Origin: CAIQQQ01 sp037445025
GTDB taxonomy: Bacteria > Pseudomonadota > Alphaproteobacteria > Acetobacterales > Acetobacteraceae
NCBI GenBank assembly: GCA_037445025.1
Contig: JBBILI010000024.1
Location: 1 to 64,000 of the forward strand
Reading direction: 5' to 3'
Length of the DNA stretch: 64,000 nucleotides
Shown here: positions 34,621-43,746 of the stretch, in pieces
Layout of the letters: every line of letters starts with the position of its first letter
Numbering within the stretch: the first letter of the stretch is position 1
The notes under the pieces: model-generated
The model's input: the letters and a program-made list of their open reading frames with translations, nothing else
Database searches by the model: none
Told to the model about the DNA's origin: nothing
Position numbers and translations under genes: made by a program

Positions 34621-36066
34621 TCACTTACTTGCATGATGCCCCGACATCTCCTGCGCCGCATTCCTTGGCATCAGCATCGTCACGGGCCCCGCCATCATCG
34701 ACACCGCCGCCACCACGAGAAATCCTGTGCTGAAATCCGCAATCTGAGGCGTGCCATGCCCCAGTGCGGCCATCGAAAGCTCCAGCACGCCCGCGCCGAT
34801 TGACACACCCAGTGTCAGCGACACCTGCTGAATCGTGCTGTACAGCGAGGTCGCCCCGCTCATCCGCTCCCGCGGGACATCGGCATACGCCACAGCGTTG
34901 TAGGCGGTGAACTGCAGCGAGCGGAAGAACCCGCCGATCAGCAGCGCCAGATAGATCCAGGCCACCGGCCAGGCCGGCCGGAACAGGGCACAGACCCCCA
35001 GCAGGCTGGCGGAAATGACGGTGTTGACCAGCAGCGTGTCGCGAAACCCGAAGCGGCGCAGCGCCGTCATCGCCGCCGGCTTCATGATGATGGCCCCGGC
35101 CGAGCTGGTGAAGGTGATCAATCCGCTCTGCGCCGCCGACTTGCCGAACCCCACCTGGAACATCAGCGGCAGCAGAAACGGCACCGCCCCAACCCCCACG
35201 CGAAACAACGTGCCGGCCACCACGGAGACCAGGAAGGTCGGAATACGCAGCAAAGAGAGATCCAGCAGCGGCGCCGGATGCCGCCGCGCATGGCGCCAGT
35301 ACAGCAGGGCCGACACGACGCCGACAGCCAGCAACGCGCCGGTCAGCTCCCCTGCCACCATGCCACGTCCCGCAGTTTCCAGCGCCACCATCACCGAAGC
35401 CAGCGCCACCGCCGACAGCACAAGCCCGATGATGTCGAGCTTCACCCGAACGGTCTCACGCACATCCTCGACATAGAGCGTCACCAGCGCCACGCCGAGA
35501 ATGCCGATCGGCACGTTGATATCGAACACCCATCGCCACGACGCGTAGGTCACGATCAGCCCGCCCAGCGGGGGTCCCACGATCGGGCCGATCAGCGCCG
35601 GCATGGACAGCCAGGCCATGGCCGCGACCAGCTCGGATTTCTGCACGGAGCGCAGCAGCACCAGGCGGCCGACCGGCACCATCATCGCCCCGCCGGCACC
35701 CTGGAGAATCCGCGCCGCCACCAGAAACGGCAGTGACTCTGCTCGACCGCACAACACAGAGCCCACCGTGAACACGGCGATGGCAGCGCGGAACACCGTG
35801 CGTGCCCCGAACCGGTCGGCCATCCAGCCGCTGGCGGGAATGAACACCGCCAGGCTGAGGAGGTAAGAGGTCAACGCCACGTTCATCCGCACCGGATCGG
35901 CGCCGAAATCCCGCGCCATGGTGGGCAGGGCGGTGGCGATGACCGTGCTGTCCAGGTTCTGCATGAACAGCGCGCACGCCACGATCAGCGCTGTCAGGCG
36001 CGTGCGGCGTTGGCGGAGGCGGGCTTCGTCGTCGAGAACGATCCGGGGCGTGGCCCCGGCGCTCAC
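34621..36066 (-). CDS. MFS multidrug efflux transporter, DHA2 (EmrB/QacA) type
   Basis: A 481-residue protein with about 14 membrane segments. Motif A is seen as GWMADRFGARTV (about 80), ARILQGAGGAMMVPVGRLVLL carries motif B, and ALIGPIVGPPLGGLI is the drug-antiporter motif C. It begins 4 nt inside the quinone-oxidoreductase stop (ATGA overlap), as the last gene of ogt-qor-MFS. Substrates unknown. Confidence 0.9.
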   Translation of the reverse strand: MSAGATPRIVLDDEARLRQRRTRLTALIVACALFMQNLDSTVIATALPTMARDFGADPVRMNVALTSYLLSLAVFIPASGWMADRFGARTVFRAAIAVFTVGSVLCGRAESLPFLVAARILQGAGGAMMVPVGRLVLLRSVQKSELVAAMAWLSMPALIGPIVGPPLGGLIVTYASWRWVFDINVPIGILGVALVTLYVEDVRETVRVKLDIIGLVLSAVALASVMVALETAGRGMVAGELTGALLAVGVVSALLYWRHARRHPAPLLDLSLLRIPTFLVSVVAGTLFRVGVGAVPFLLPLMFQVGFGKSAAQSGLITFTSSAGAIIMKPAAMTALRRFGFRDTLLVNTVISASLLGVCALFRPAWPVAWIYLALLIGGFFRSLQFTAYNAVAYADVPRERMSGATSLYSTIQQVSLTLGVSIGAGVLELSMAALGHGTPQIADFSTGFLVVAAVSMMAGPVTMLMPRNAAQEMSGHHASK

Positions 36067-37034
36067 GGCACCAGCACCGTGCTGCCGGTGGTCTGCCGCG
36101 CCTCAAGGGCCCTATGCGCTGCCGCAGCGGCACTCAGCGGGAAGGTCTGATTGACACGGATAGCGACGGCGCCGCTCGCGACGACGCCGAACAGATCCCC
36201 TGCCATCGCCACCAGATCGGCACGCTTGGCGGTGTAGGTCGCAAGCGTCGGGCGGGTGAGGAACAGGCTGCCCTTGGCCGAAAGCACGCCGATATCGACT
36301 GGCGGCACCGGACCGGACGCGCTGCCGTAGGAGACCATCATGCCGAGTGGCGCCAGACAGTCGAGGCTGGCGCTGAACGTGTCGCGGCCGACGCTGTCAT
36401 AGACCACCGGCACCATCGCACCTGCGGTGATGCGCTTCACCTCGCCGGCGAGGTTGCTGTGGCCGATGATGACATGTTCCGCCCCATGCGCCCGCGCCAG
36501 CTCGGCCTTCTCGGCGGTGGAGACCACGCCAATCACATGCACGCCGAGATGACTTGCCCACTGACAAAGAATCAGCCCCACGCCGCCGGCCGCCGCATGC
36601 ACCAGAATGGTCTGGCCCGGCTGCACCGGAAAGGTACGTCGCAGCAGATACTGGGCGGTGAGGCCCTGCAGCATCATCGCGGCCCCGGTCTGGAAGTCGA
36701 TCGCATCGGGCAGCTTGACAAGGCGATCGGCAGCGATGACGCGCTCGGTGGCATAGGCCCCCACCGGCCCTCCGGCATAGGCGATGCGATCCCCCACCGC
36801 GAGCTCGGTGACACCTTCGCCCAGCGCCAACACCACGCCGCTGCCCTCCATGCCGATTCCGGCCGGGAGCGCGGTCTTGTACAGGCCGGTACGGAAATAC
36901 ACGTCGATATAGTTCAGACCGACGGCTTCATGATGGATCAGCACCTCGCCGCGGCCGGGCTCCGGCGTGGGCACGTCTTCCCAGCGCATTACCTCGGGGC
37001 CGCCATTGGCGTGGATTCGAATGGCCTTGGTCAT
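36063..37034 (-). CDS. qor: NADPH:quinone oxidoreductase (zeta-crystallin type)
   Basis: A 323-residue medium-chain reductase without the catalytic zinc ligands. GLNYIDVYFRTGLY (about 40-53) and VLVHAAAGGVGLILCQWA (NADPH-binding, about 144-162) are typical of quinone oxidoreductases, and YGSASGPVPPVDI lies near 245. ATG 37034 overlaps the ogt stop by 4 nt, and the stop overlaps the MFS start by 4 nt, indicating tight coupling. Confidence 0.9.
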   Translation of the reverse strand: MTKAIRIHANGGPEVMRWEDVPTPEPGRGEVLIHHEAVGLNYIDVYFRTGLYKTALPAGIGMEGSGVVLALGEGVTELAVGDRIAYAGGPVGAYATERVIAADRLVKLPDAIDFQTGAAMMLQGLTAQYLLRRTFPVQPGQTILVHAAAGGVGLILCQWASHLGVHVIGVVSTAEKAELARAHGAEHVIIGHSNLAGEVKRITAGAMVPVVYDSVGRDTFSASLDCLAPLGMMVSYGSASGPVPPVDIGVLSAKGSLFLTRPTLATYTAKRADLVAMAGDLFGVVASGAVAIRVNQTFPLSAAAAAHRALEARQTTGSTVLVP

Positions 37035-37540
37035 GTCAGTTCCAGTCGGGGCTGATCGGTGGAGGAAGAGGCCGCACGGCGCAAAGTGGTGGCAGAGAGC
37101 GCATGGCGCTCCAGCGCGAGCAGGAAATGCTTGGTGGGCAGGCCATCGCCGCCGGAATAGCCGCCAGGTCCGGCACTGGCGACGACGCGGTGGCAGGGAA
37201 TCAGGATCGGGATCGGATTGGTGGCCATCGCGGTGCCGATCGAGCGCGGACTGCCACCCGCGACAGCAGCGAGCTGACCGTAGCTCCGGGTTTCCCCTGG
37301 CGGGACGGTGCAAAGCGCCTGCCAGACACGTTTGCGGTATTCGGTGCCAAAGGGCGCCAGCGGAATGTCGAACGTCACGCGGGTGCCATCGAAATATTTG
37401 TGCAGCTGGTCGCGCGCAGCGCAGAGCAGCGGCGTTGGGGATTGCAGACTGCCCCATCCCCAATCGAGTGCCACAAGGGCGCCGTCTTCCTCCGAGAGGG
37501 ACAGATCGCCGACGGGCGTGTGCAGCGAGAGCTGGGGCAA
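37031..37540 (-). CDS. ogt: Methylated-DNA-[protein]-cysteine S-methyltransferase
   Basis: A 169-residue suicide enzyme that removes the methyl group from O6-methylguanine. The active site IPCHRVV contains acceptor Cys116, preceded by GTEYRKRVWQALCTVPPGETRSYGQLA and the Asn of MATNPI. It is the first gene of the ogt-qor-MFS operon. The 210-nt upstream region (37541-37750) is shared with the divergent ferredoxin gene and should contain both promoters. Confidence 0.94.
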   Translation of the reverse strand: MPQLSLHTPVGDLSLSEEDGALVALDWGWGSLQSPTPLLCAARDQLHKYFDGTRVTFDIPLAPFGTEYRKRVWQALCTVPPGETRSYGQLAAVAGGSPRSIGTAMATNPIPILIPCHRVVASAGPGGYSGGDGLPTKHFLLALERHALSATTLRRAASSSTDQPRLELT

Positions 37541-37750
37541 GCGCGGATCCGTGAATTCAGGCAGACAGGGCTATCGCCCCTCAGCCGTCACCATGCCTCA
37601 TTGCGCGTCGGCTGCCCAGAGGCGGGGTCTCGTCCTGTCAGGCATGGCTGACGGCAGCACGCGGGCGGTGCACCGGATCGCATGGCAGCCTGCTTGCTGC
37701 TAAAGACAGCGAATCTGGCACGATGTATTTGTTATGAATTGGAAACTATC

Positions 37751-38092
37751 ATGACGGTTGGCGAACGGCAGGCGGGTGAGCCTGAACTATACTTCGATGC
37801 GCATCTGTTCGTCTGCTGCAACCGACGGCCCGACGGACATGCCCGCGGGTCCTGTGCGGCCAAAGGATCGGAGGGGCTGCGCGACTATATGAAGGCGCGT
37901 GCCAAGGAGATGGGACTGCAGCGATTGCGGGTGAATTCGGCCGGATGCCTGGATCGCTGCGAGCTCGGGCCTTGCCTGGTCATCTATCCCGAAGGCATCT
38001 GGTATAAGATCGAAACCAGAGCCGATGTCGACGCTGTCTTGGAACAGCATCTGCGTGACGGTGGCCGAGCCACATCGCTGATGCTGGCCTGA
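37751..38092 (+). CDS. Thioredoxin-fold [2Fe-2S] ferredoxin domain protein
   Basis: A 113-residue protein. HLFVCCNRRPDGHARGSC and SAGCLDRCELGPCLVIYPEG supply the four spaced cysteines of the Shethna/NuoE-like [2Fe-2S] fold (two in the first loop, C-x3-C in the second). The C-terminal ETRADVDAVLEQHL helix is typical. It begins at ATG 37751 and ends 12 nt before mnmE, so the two may be co-transcribed. The electron partner is unknown. Confidence 0.85.
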   Translation: MTVGERQAGEPELYFDAHLFVCCNRRPDGHARGSCAAKGSEGLRDYMKARAKEMGLQRLRVNSAGCLDRCELGPCLVIYPEGIWYKIETRADVDAVLEQHLRDGGRATSLMLA

Positions 38093-38104
38093 TCCGAACC
38101 GGCC

Positions 38105-39412
38105 ATGCAGGCGGGTCTCAGCGACACGATCTTTGCGCTGGCCTCAGGCCAGGGGCGTGCGGCGGTGGCGGTGATCCGGGTCAGCGGACCTGGTTGTCAG
38201 GGAATGCTGCACACACTGTGCGACACGCTGCCGGCACCGCGCCGCGCGTCGCTCCGCCGTCTTCGCGGTCCCGACGGCGCAATACTGGATGAAGCGCTGA
38301 TTCTGTGGTTTCCGGGGCCAGGCTCCTACACCGGCGAGGACAGCGCCGAACTGCAGGTGCATGGCGGGATTGCTGTCGTTGAATCGGTCATGCTGGCGCT
38401 CGGTACCTTGGGGGCACGGCCGGCCGAGGCAGGTGAGTTCACACGCCGCGCGGTGCTGAACGGCCGAATGGACCTGCTGGCGGCGGAGGCCGTGGCGGAT
38501 CTCATCGACGCCGAGACCTCCGCCCAGCGGGATCAAGCCTTGCGCCAGCTCTCTGGCGCGCTGGGCGACCTCTATGCCGCCTGGGCCGCCCGGCTGCTGC
38601 GGCTTCTGGCACAGCAGGAGGCTCTGATCGATTTCCCGGACGAGGATCTCCCGCCGGAGATCTTCGCTGCCATGGCCACCGAGATCGATCGGATCCGCGA
38701 CGAAATGGCAGCGCATCTCGACGATGGCGGCCGCGGCGAGAGACTCCGAAACGGCCTCACCTTTGCCATCGCGGGCCCGCCCAATGTTGGAAAATCCACA
38801 TTGATCAACGCGTTGTGCGGGCGCGATGTGGCCATTGTGTCGCCCACGGCCGGCACGACACGTGATGTGCTGGAGGCCAGGCTCGAACTCGGCGGCATTC
38901 CCGTCACGCTGCTCGACACCGCAGGACTGCGGGAGACGGACGATCCGATCGAGGCGGAGGGCGTGCGCCGAGCCCGCGCACGCCTTGCGACCGCCGACCT
39001 GGTGGTCGCGCTGAGCTGCGATGATCACGAAGCCCCCACGCCGGAAGCATCAGCGGGGGTGCGCATTCTGCCAGTGGTGACCAAGGCCGACCTGCTCGAA
39101 TCCCCTCCAGCTGACCGGATGGCTGTCAGCGCCAGAAGTGGGTTCGGCATGCCAGCCCTCCTGGCTCAGCTGCAACAGATTGCAATTCAGCTGGCGGGAC
39201 CGCGTGGCACGCCGGCACTGTCCCGGGCGAGGCACCGGATGGCGCTTCAGGACGCGATGCTGTGCCTGCGCGCCGCACGCGAGGCGGTTCTACCAGAACT
39301 ATGCGGCGAAGAACTTCGACTGGCGGTGCAGGCGCTGGGGCGCATCACCGGGCAGGTTGGCGTGGAAGACGTCCTGGACTCTGTGTTCCGCCAGTTCTGT
39401 ATCGGAAAATAA
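38105..39412 (+). CDS. mnmE: tRNA modification GTPase MnmE
   Basis: With MnmG, MnmE installs carboxymethylaminomethyl groups at uridine 34 of tRNAs. The 435 residues have an N-terminal tetrahydrofolate-binding domain (DTIFALASGQGRAAVAVIRVSG), a GTPase domain (GPPNVGKSTLINAL, about 224-237; DTAGLRETDD) and the C-terminal FCIGK end, in which the cysteine is conserved. mnmG follows 43 nt later. Confidence 0.96.
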   Translation: MQAGLSDTIFALASGQGRAAVAVIRVSGPGCQGMLHTLCDTLPAPRRASLRRLRGPDGAILDEALILWFPGPGSYTGEDSAELQVHGGIAVVESVMLALGTLGARPAEAGEFTRRAVLNGRMDLLAAEAVADLIDAETSAQRDQALRQLSGALGDLYAAWAARLLRLLAQQEALIDFPDEDLPPEIFAAMATEIDRIRDEMAAHLDDGGRGERLRNGLTFAIAGPPNVGKSTLINALCGRDVAIVSPTAGTTRDVLEARLELGGIPVTLLDTAGLRETDDPIEAEGVRRARARLATADLVVALSCDDHEAPTPEASAGVRILPVVTKADLLESPPADRMAVSARSGFGMPALLAQLQQIAIQLAGPRGTPALSRARHRMALQDAMLCLRAAREAVLPELCGEELRLAVQALGRITGQVGVEDVLDSVFRQFCIGK

Positions 39413-39455
39413 CGTAGTATGACCGCCAATGATGTCAGGCGGGACTTGGGACACA

Positions 39456-41333
39456 ATGGCCAACGACTTCGACGTGATTGTGGTAGGCGCCGGCCATGCC
39501 GGATGCGAGGCCGCTGCCGCTGCGGCGCGTATCGGCGCGCAGACACTGCTGCTCACGCATCGGTTGGACACGATCGGCGAGATGTCCTGCAATCCGGCCA
39601 TTGGTGGCATCGGCAAGGGCCACCTGGTCCGTGAGATTGACGCGCTCGACGGGTTGATGGGTCGCGCTGCGGACCAGGCAGGTATTCATTTCAAGCTGCT
39701 CAACCGCAGCAAGGGACCAGCCGTTCGCGGACCGCGTGCCCAGGCTGATCGGGCGCTCTACCGGCGCTCCATCCAGGCCATGTTGGCGGAGCAGGCAAAT
39801 CTCACCATTGTCGCCGGCGCCGTAGAGGATCTGACGCTCGATGCCGCAGGTAGGGTCATCGGGGTGGTCTGTGGCGATGGACGAAGCTGGCGTTGCGGCG
39901 CCGCCGTGCTCACTGCAGGAACCTTTCTGCGCGGCATGATCCATATCGGCCCCGACAGCACACCGGCCGGACGCGTCGGCGAGGCCCCTTCGATCGGGCT
40001 GGCGCAGACGCTTGGCCGCTTGAACCTTCCCATCGGTCGGCTCAAGACTGGAACGCCGCCGCGGCTGGATGGCAAGACGATCGATTGGCGGGCCTTGGGA
40101 GCCGATCACGGAGATGCGCTGCTGGAGCCCTTCAGCACTCTGACGACCGCTATTACCAACCGCCAGATTGCTTGCGGCATCACCGGCACCACCGAACGCA
40201 CCCACGCGATCATTCGTGAGAACCTGCATCTGTCGGCCGTCTATGGTGGGCAGATCTCTGGACGTGGCCCGCGCTATTGCCCGTCCATCGAAGACAAGGT
40301 GGTGCGCTTCGCGGACAAAGAGCACCATCAGATCTTCCTGGAGCCGGAGGGGCTGGATGACGCCACCGTCTATCCCAACGGTATTTCGACCAGCCTGCCG
40401 CGCAATGTTCAGTCGGCTCTGATCGCTTCGATCCCCGGCCTGGAACACGCCCAAATTCTGCGGCCTGGCTACGCGGTGGAATACGATTACATCGACCCCA
40501 GATCCCTCTTGCCCTCGCTCGAATTGCGGGCCGTGCCGGGACTGTTCCTGGCAGGCCAGATCAATGGAACGACCGGCTACGAGGAAGCTGCGGCGCAAGG
40601 GCTGATGGCCGGCATCAACGCGGCCCGCCTGTGCGGCGGCCAGGAGGCCGTGCATGTGAACCGCTCTCAGGCCTATATCGGCGTGCTGATCGATGACCTG
40701 ATCACCCAAGGTGTGTCAGAGCCTTATCGGATGTTCACCTCGCGCGCCGAATTCAGGCTGTCCCTGCGCGCTGACAATGCGGATCGACGCTTGACGGCCC
40801 TGGGCGGCGCATGGGGCTGCGTTTCAACGACCCGCCTCGCAGCATTCCAATCGTTCATCGAGCAACTCAATTCGGCGGACAGCCGCGCCGGCTCCCTGCA
40901 GATTGCTCCTGGCAGACTGTCCCAGCTCGGATGTGCCGTCGGGCAGGACAGCACACCACGCACCCTTAAGGCCTGGATGGGACATACAGGCGTGACGATG
41001 CCCGCCCTGGAGACCGAAGCTCCCTGGCTTGCCACTTTGCCCAAGCGGGTCGTCGAGCAACTTGCAACCGAAGCCCTGTATGCTGGGTATCTACACCGCC
41101 AGGACGCTGAGCGGCGCCTGGTTCATCGCGAAGATGGACTGGCCTTGCCCATCGATCTTGATTTCAGCCGGGTCGGAGGCCTGTCGCGCGAGCTGCAGGA
41201 AAAGCTGACCACCACACGGCCGGCCTCCGTCGGCGCCGCATCACGTATTCAGGGAATGACGCCCGCGGCCCTTGCGGCCGTATCCGCGTTCGCACGCCGG
41301 CAACGCGCAGAGCACGAGGTGTGTTTCACGTGA
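39456..41333 (+). CDS. mnmG: tRNA uridine-5-carboxymethylaminomethyl synthesis enzyme MnmG
   Basis: The FAD-dependent partner of MnmE. The protein begins MANDFDVIVVGAGHAGCEAA (FAD-binding GxGxxG), followed by GRAADQAGIHFKLLNRSKGPAVRGPRAQ, RLKTGTPPRLDG, CPSIEDK and QINGTTGYEEAAAQG. The 625-residue length is typical. ATG 39456 fits the family N terminus; an ATG at 39429 is in frame. The 3' end contains the first parS site and overlaps rsmG by 13 nt. Confidence 0.96.
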   Translation: MANDFDVIVVGAGHAGCEAAAAAARIGAQTLLLTHRLDTIGEMSCNPAIGGIGKGHLVREIDALDGLMGRAADQAGIHFKLLNRSKGPAVRGPRAQADRALYRRSIQAMLAEQANLTIVAGAVEDLTLDAAGRVIGVVCGDGRSWRCGAAVLTAGTFLRGMIHIGPDSTPAGRVGEAPSIGLAQTLGRLNLPIGRLKTGTPPRLDGKTIDWRALGADHGDALLEPFSTLTTAITNRQIACGITGTTERTHAIIRENLHLSAVYGGQISGRGPRYCPSIEDKVVRFADKEHHQIFLEPEGLDDATVYPNGISTSLPRNVQSALIASIPGLEHAQILRPGYAVEYDYIDPRSLLPSLELRAVPGLFLAGQINGTTGYEEAAAQGLMAGINAARLCGGQEAVHVNRSQAYIGVLIDDLITQGVSEPYRMFTSRAEFRLSLRADNADRRLTALGGAWGCVSTTRLAAFQSFIEQLNSADSRAGSLQIAPGRLSQLGCAVGQDSTPRTLKAWMGHTGVTMPALETEAPWLATLPKRVVEQLATEALYAGYLHRQDAERRLVHREDGLALPIDLDFSRVGGLSRELQEKLTTTRPASVGAASRIQGMTPAALAAVSAFARRQRAEHEVCFT

Positions 41334-41944
41334 AACAGTCTGAGCGACCAAGCGCACATGTTTCACGTGAAACACGGACGCGCCTTGAAGCCTACGCCAC
41401 CCTCCTGACCACCTGGAACCGAACGATCAATCTGATCTCCAAGCACGACCTGGACTCGCTCTGGGACCGCCACGTCGAAGACGCACTACAGCTCATCCCC
41501 CACCTGCCACCCGCCCTGTCCCATGCCATCGACCTCGGCAGTGGTGGCGGGCTCCCCGGCTTGGTCCTCGCCATCGCGACCGGCACTCATTTCCATCTCA
41601 TCGAATCAGACCACAGGAAATGCGCCTTCCTTCGCGAAGCAGCCCGCGCATGCTCCGCTTCGGTCACCGTCCACAGTACCCGGATGGAAACAATCGTCCT
41701 GCCACAGGCGCAGTGCGTTACTGCCCGCGCCCTGGCGCCGCTGGCCACCCTGCTCGGGCTCGCCCACCCTTTCCTGACCCCGAACGGTGTCCTGATCGCC
41801 CCCAAAGGCCGCAATGTCGAGGCTGAATTGACCGCCGCCGCAGAGCAGTGGCACATGCGCGTCACGCGGACCCCCAGCCTCACGGATCCGACCGCGACCA
41901 TCCTTCACATCACCGAGGTCAGCCGTGTCGGACCCTTCTCCTGA
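41321..41944 (+). CDS. rsmG: 16S rRNA (guanine527-N7)-methyltransferase
   Basis: A 207-residue RsmG (GidB) that methylates G527 of 16S rRNA. SAM motif I is AIDLGSGGGLPGLVLAI (about 68-84), with LIESDHRKCAFLREAA and ITARALAPL-like TARALAPLATLL following. The start appears to be GTG 41321, which lies inside the first parS site; the N-terminal residues FHVK and HVSRET are the translated parS sequences. It overlaps mnmG and parA at its two ends. Confidence 0.94.
   Translation: MFHVKQSERPSAHVSRETRTRLEAYATLLTTWNRTINLISKHDLDSLWDRHVEDALQLIPHLPPALSHAIDLGSGGGLPGLVLAIATGTHFHLIESDHRKCAFLREAARACSASVTVHSTRMETIVLPQAQCVTARALAPLATLLGLAHPFLTPNGVLIAPKGRNVEAELTAAAEQWHMRVTRTPSLTDPTATILHITEVSRVGPFS
41322..41337. 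promoter_or_regulatory. parS centromere site 1
   Basis: A perfect 16-bp palindrome, TGTTTCACGTGAAACA, identical to the chromosomal parS consensus. It lies across the mnmG 3' end and rsmG 5' end. ParB should nucleate here, with parA and parB immediately downstream. Confidence 0.95.
41359..41374. promoter_or_regulatory. parS centromere site 2
   Basis: A second identical TGTTTCACGTGAAACA, 37 bp from the first (start to start), wholly inside the rsmG coding sequence. Confidence 0.95.
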
Positions 41945-42767
41945 CAGACATCCACACTCCACCAACGCAGACCGCGCCTGCATCATCGCGATCGCCAACC
42001 AAAAGGGCGGGGTCGGGAAGACCACGACAGCCATCAACCTCGCGACATCCCTCGCCGCAACCGGCGAGCGGGTTCTCCTGGTCGACCTTGACCCCCAAGG
42101 AAACGCCACGACCGGCCTTGGGCTGAGCCGAACCGACCGGGGAGCCGGAACCTACGCCCTGCTGACCGAGACAATCGCTACCACAACCGTCATTCAGCCC
42201 ACGATCGTCGAAAACCTATCGATCATCGCCGCCGAGCCGGATCTGGCCGGTGCGGAGATCGAACTCGTCAATCAGCCCCAACGCGAGTTCCGCCTGCGCC
42301 AGGCCCTCCGCCGTGAAGGACCGGGCAGGCTTCCGTTCACCTACGTTTTGATCGACTGCCCCCCCAGCCTCGGACTTCTGACCCTCAATGGTCTTGTCGC
42401 AGCCGACAAAGTGCTGGTGCCGCTGCAATGCGAGTTCTTCGCCCTCGAAGGCCTCAGCCAGCTCATGCGAACCATCGGCTTGGTTCAGCAGAACCTGAAC
42501 AAGGCCCTGACCCTGCAGGGGATCGTGCTCACGATGTACGATCGCCGCAACAACCTCTCCGATCTCGTGGCCGATGACGCCAGAAGCTTCTTCGGCACCA
42601 AGGTCTACGAGACCATGATCCCCCGCAACATCCGCATATCCGAAGCCCCCAGCCACGGCAAACCCGTCGTGATGTACGATCACCGGTCTCCAGGCGCACA
42701 GGCCTATGTCAAACTTGCCAGCGAACTGTTGCAACGCGAACGGCTCGCTGTGGGAATTTCATCATGA
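41925..42767 (+). CDS. parA: Chromosome partitioning ATPase ParA
   Basis: A 280-residue ParA/Soj Walker-type ATPase. The deviant Walker A KGGVGKTTTAINLA starts at residue 27; VDLDPQGNATTGLG and LIDCPPSLGLLT are the Walker A' and B regions. It moves ParB-parS complexes. The start is GTG 41925, overlapping the rsmG end by 20 nt, and the stop overlaps parB by 4 nt. Confidence 0.97.
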   Translation: MSDPSPDRHPHSTNADRACIIAIANQKGGVGKTTTAINLATSLAATGERVLLVDLDPQGNATTGLGLSRTDRGAGTYALLTETIATTTVIQPTIVENLSIIAAEPDLAGAEIELVNQPQREFRLRQALRREGPGRLPFTYVLIDCPPSLGLLTLNGLVAADKVLVPLQCEFFALEGLSQLMRTIGLVQQNLNKALTLQGIVLTMYDRRNNLSDLVADDARSFFGTKVYETMIPRNIRISEAPSHGKPVVMYDHRSPGAQAYVKLASELLQRERLAVGISS

Positions 42768-43624
42768 GTGCCAAAGACAATAACCCCCGCCTCGGCCGCG
42801 GTCTGGCCGCCCTTCTGGGTGACGTTGCAACCGCATCCAAATCACATGACGCAACTTCCGGCATTCGCTCCATTCCCGTCGAACACCTGGAACCAAGCCC
42901 CTACCAGCCCCGCGGCACCATAGACCCTGCCGCCCTCGCCGATCTCGTCGACTCCATTCGGGCAAGCGGCATTCTGCAGCCCCTGCTGGCCCGGCCACAT
43001 CCAACACAGCCCGGTCATTTCCAGATCATCGCCGGCGAACGCCGCTGGCGCGCCTCACAGGAGGCCGGCCTCCACGACGTGCCGGTGCTGGTGCGTCACC
43101 TAAGCGACATGGAAGCCATGGCGGCCGGGCTGGTCGAAAACCTCCAGCGGCAGGACCTCAACGCAATCGAGGAAGCCGAAGGCTACAAACGCCTGCTCGA
43201 AGAGTTTGGCATGACCCAGGAAGTGCTCGCCGAGTCCATTGGTAAGTCGCGCAGCCATATCGCCAACACGATGCGGCTGCTCAACCTCCCCACAACGGTG
43301 CGCAACGAAGTCCGCAAAGGCGCACTCTCCGCAGGGCACGCCCGCGCGCTCCTGGCCCATCCGGAACCGGAAAAGGCAGCCCTGGCCGTCATCGCGCGCG
43401 GCCTCAATGTTCGCCAGACCGAGGCCCTGACCAGCAGGAAGGCTGCGCCCGCCGCGACTGCGAGGGTCAAGGACCCAGAGACAGCAGCGCTGGAGAACGA
43501 TCTGTCGGAGCGGCTTGGACTGAAGGTCGAGATCAGCTTTGATGGGAAGGCAGGGTCTGTGCGAATCGTCTATCGATCGCTGGACCAACTGGATGGCATC
43601 GTGAGTCTGCTTAGTCGGAATTAA
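42764..43624 (+). CDS. parB: Chromosome partitioning protein ParB
   Basis: A 286-residue ParB. The CTPase/ParB N domain has IPVEHLEPSPYQPRG and IIAGERRWRASQEAGL (about 85-100). The helix-turn-helix has TQEVLAESIGKSRSHIANTMRLLNLP (about 148-173), and a C-terminal dimer domain follows. It loads onto the two parS sites 1.4 kb upstream. ATGA overlap with parA. Confidence 0.97.
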   Translation: MSAKDNNPRLGRGLAALLGDVATASKSHDATSGIRSIPVEHLEPSPYQPRGTIDPAALADLVDSIRASGILQPLLARPHPTQPGHFQIIAGERRWRASQEAGLHDVPVLVRHLSDMEAMAAGLVENLQRQDLNAIEEAEGYKRLLEEFGMTQEVLAESIGKSRSHIANTMRLLNLPTTVRNEVRKGALSAGHARALLAHPEPEKAALAVIARGLNVRQTEALTSRKAAPAATARVKDPETAALENDLSERLGLKVEISFDGKAGSVRIVYRSLDQLDGIVSLLSRN

Positions 43625-43631
43625 GCAACAC

Positions 43632-43743
43632 GTTCTTCTTTGAAAAAAGAATCAAAAACGTTCAATCGCAACGAAGCCTCTCCGGAGAAAACAAGAGTAA
43701 AAGCGATCGGAAATCTTTCGGTTCCTTTCTTCAGAAAAGAAGT
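43632..43743 (+). repeat. Dispersed hairpin element, copy G (full, degenerate)
   Basis: The same order as the other copies but mutated: left arm TTCTTCTTTGAAAAAAGAA, tail ATCAAAAACGTTCAATCG, core CCTCTCCGGAGA, the divergent GCGATCGG, and right arm CTTTCTTCAGAAAAG. It occupies the convergent gap between parB and holA, beginning 7 nt after the parB stop and ending 3 nt before the holA stop. Confidence 0.7.
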
Positions 43744-43746
43744 TCT

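Noticed and set aside
37541..37750. A short gene in the ogt/ferredoxin divergent region
   Set aside because: Open frames here have no ribosome site and no protein-like composition; the space fits two promoters.
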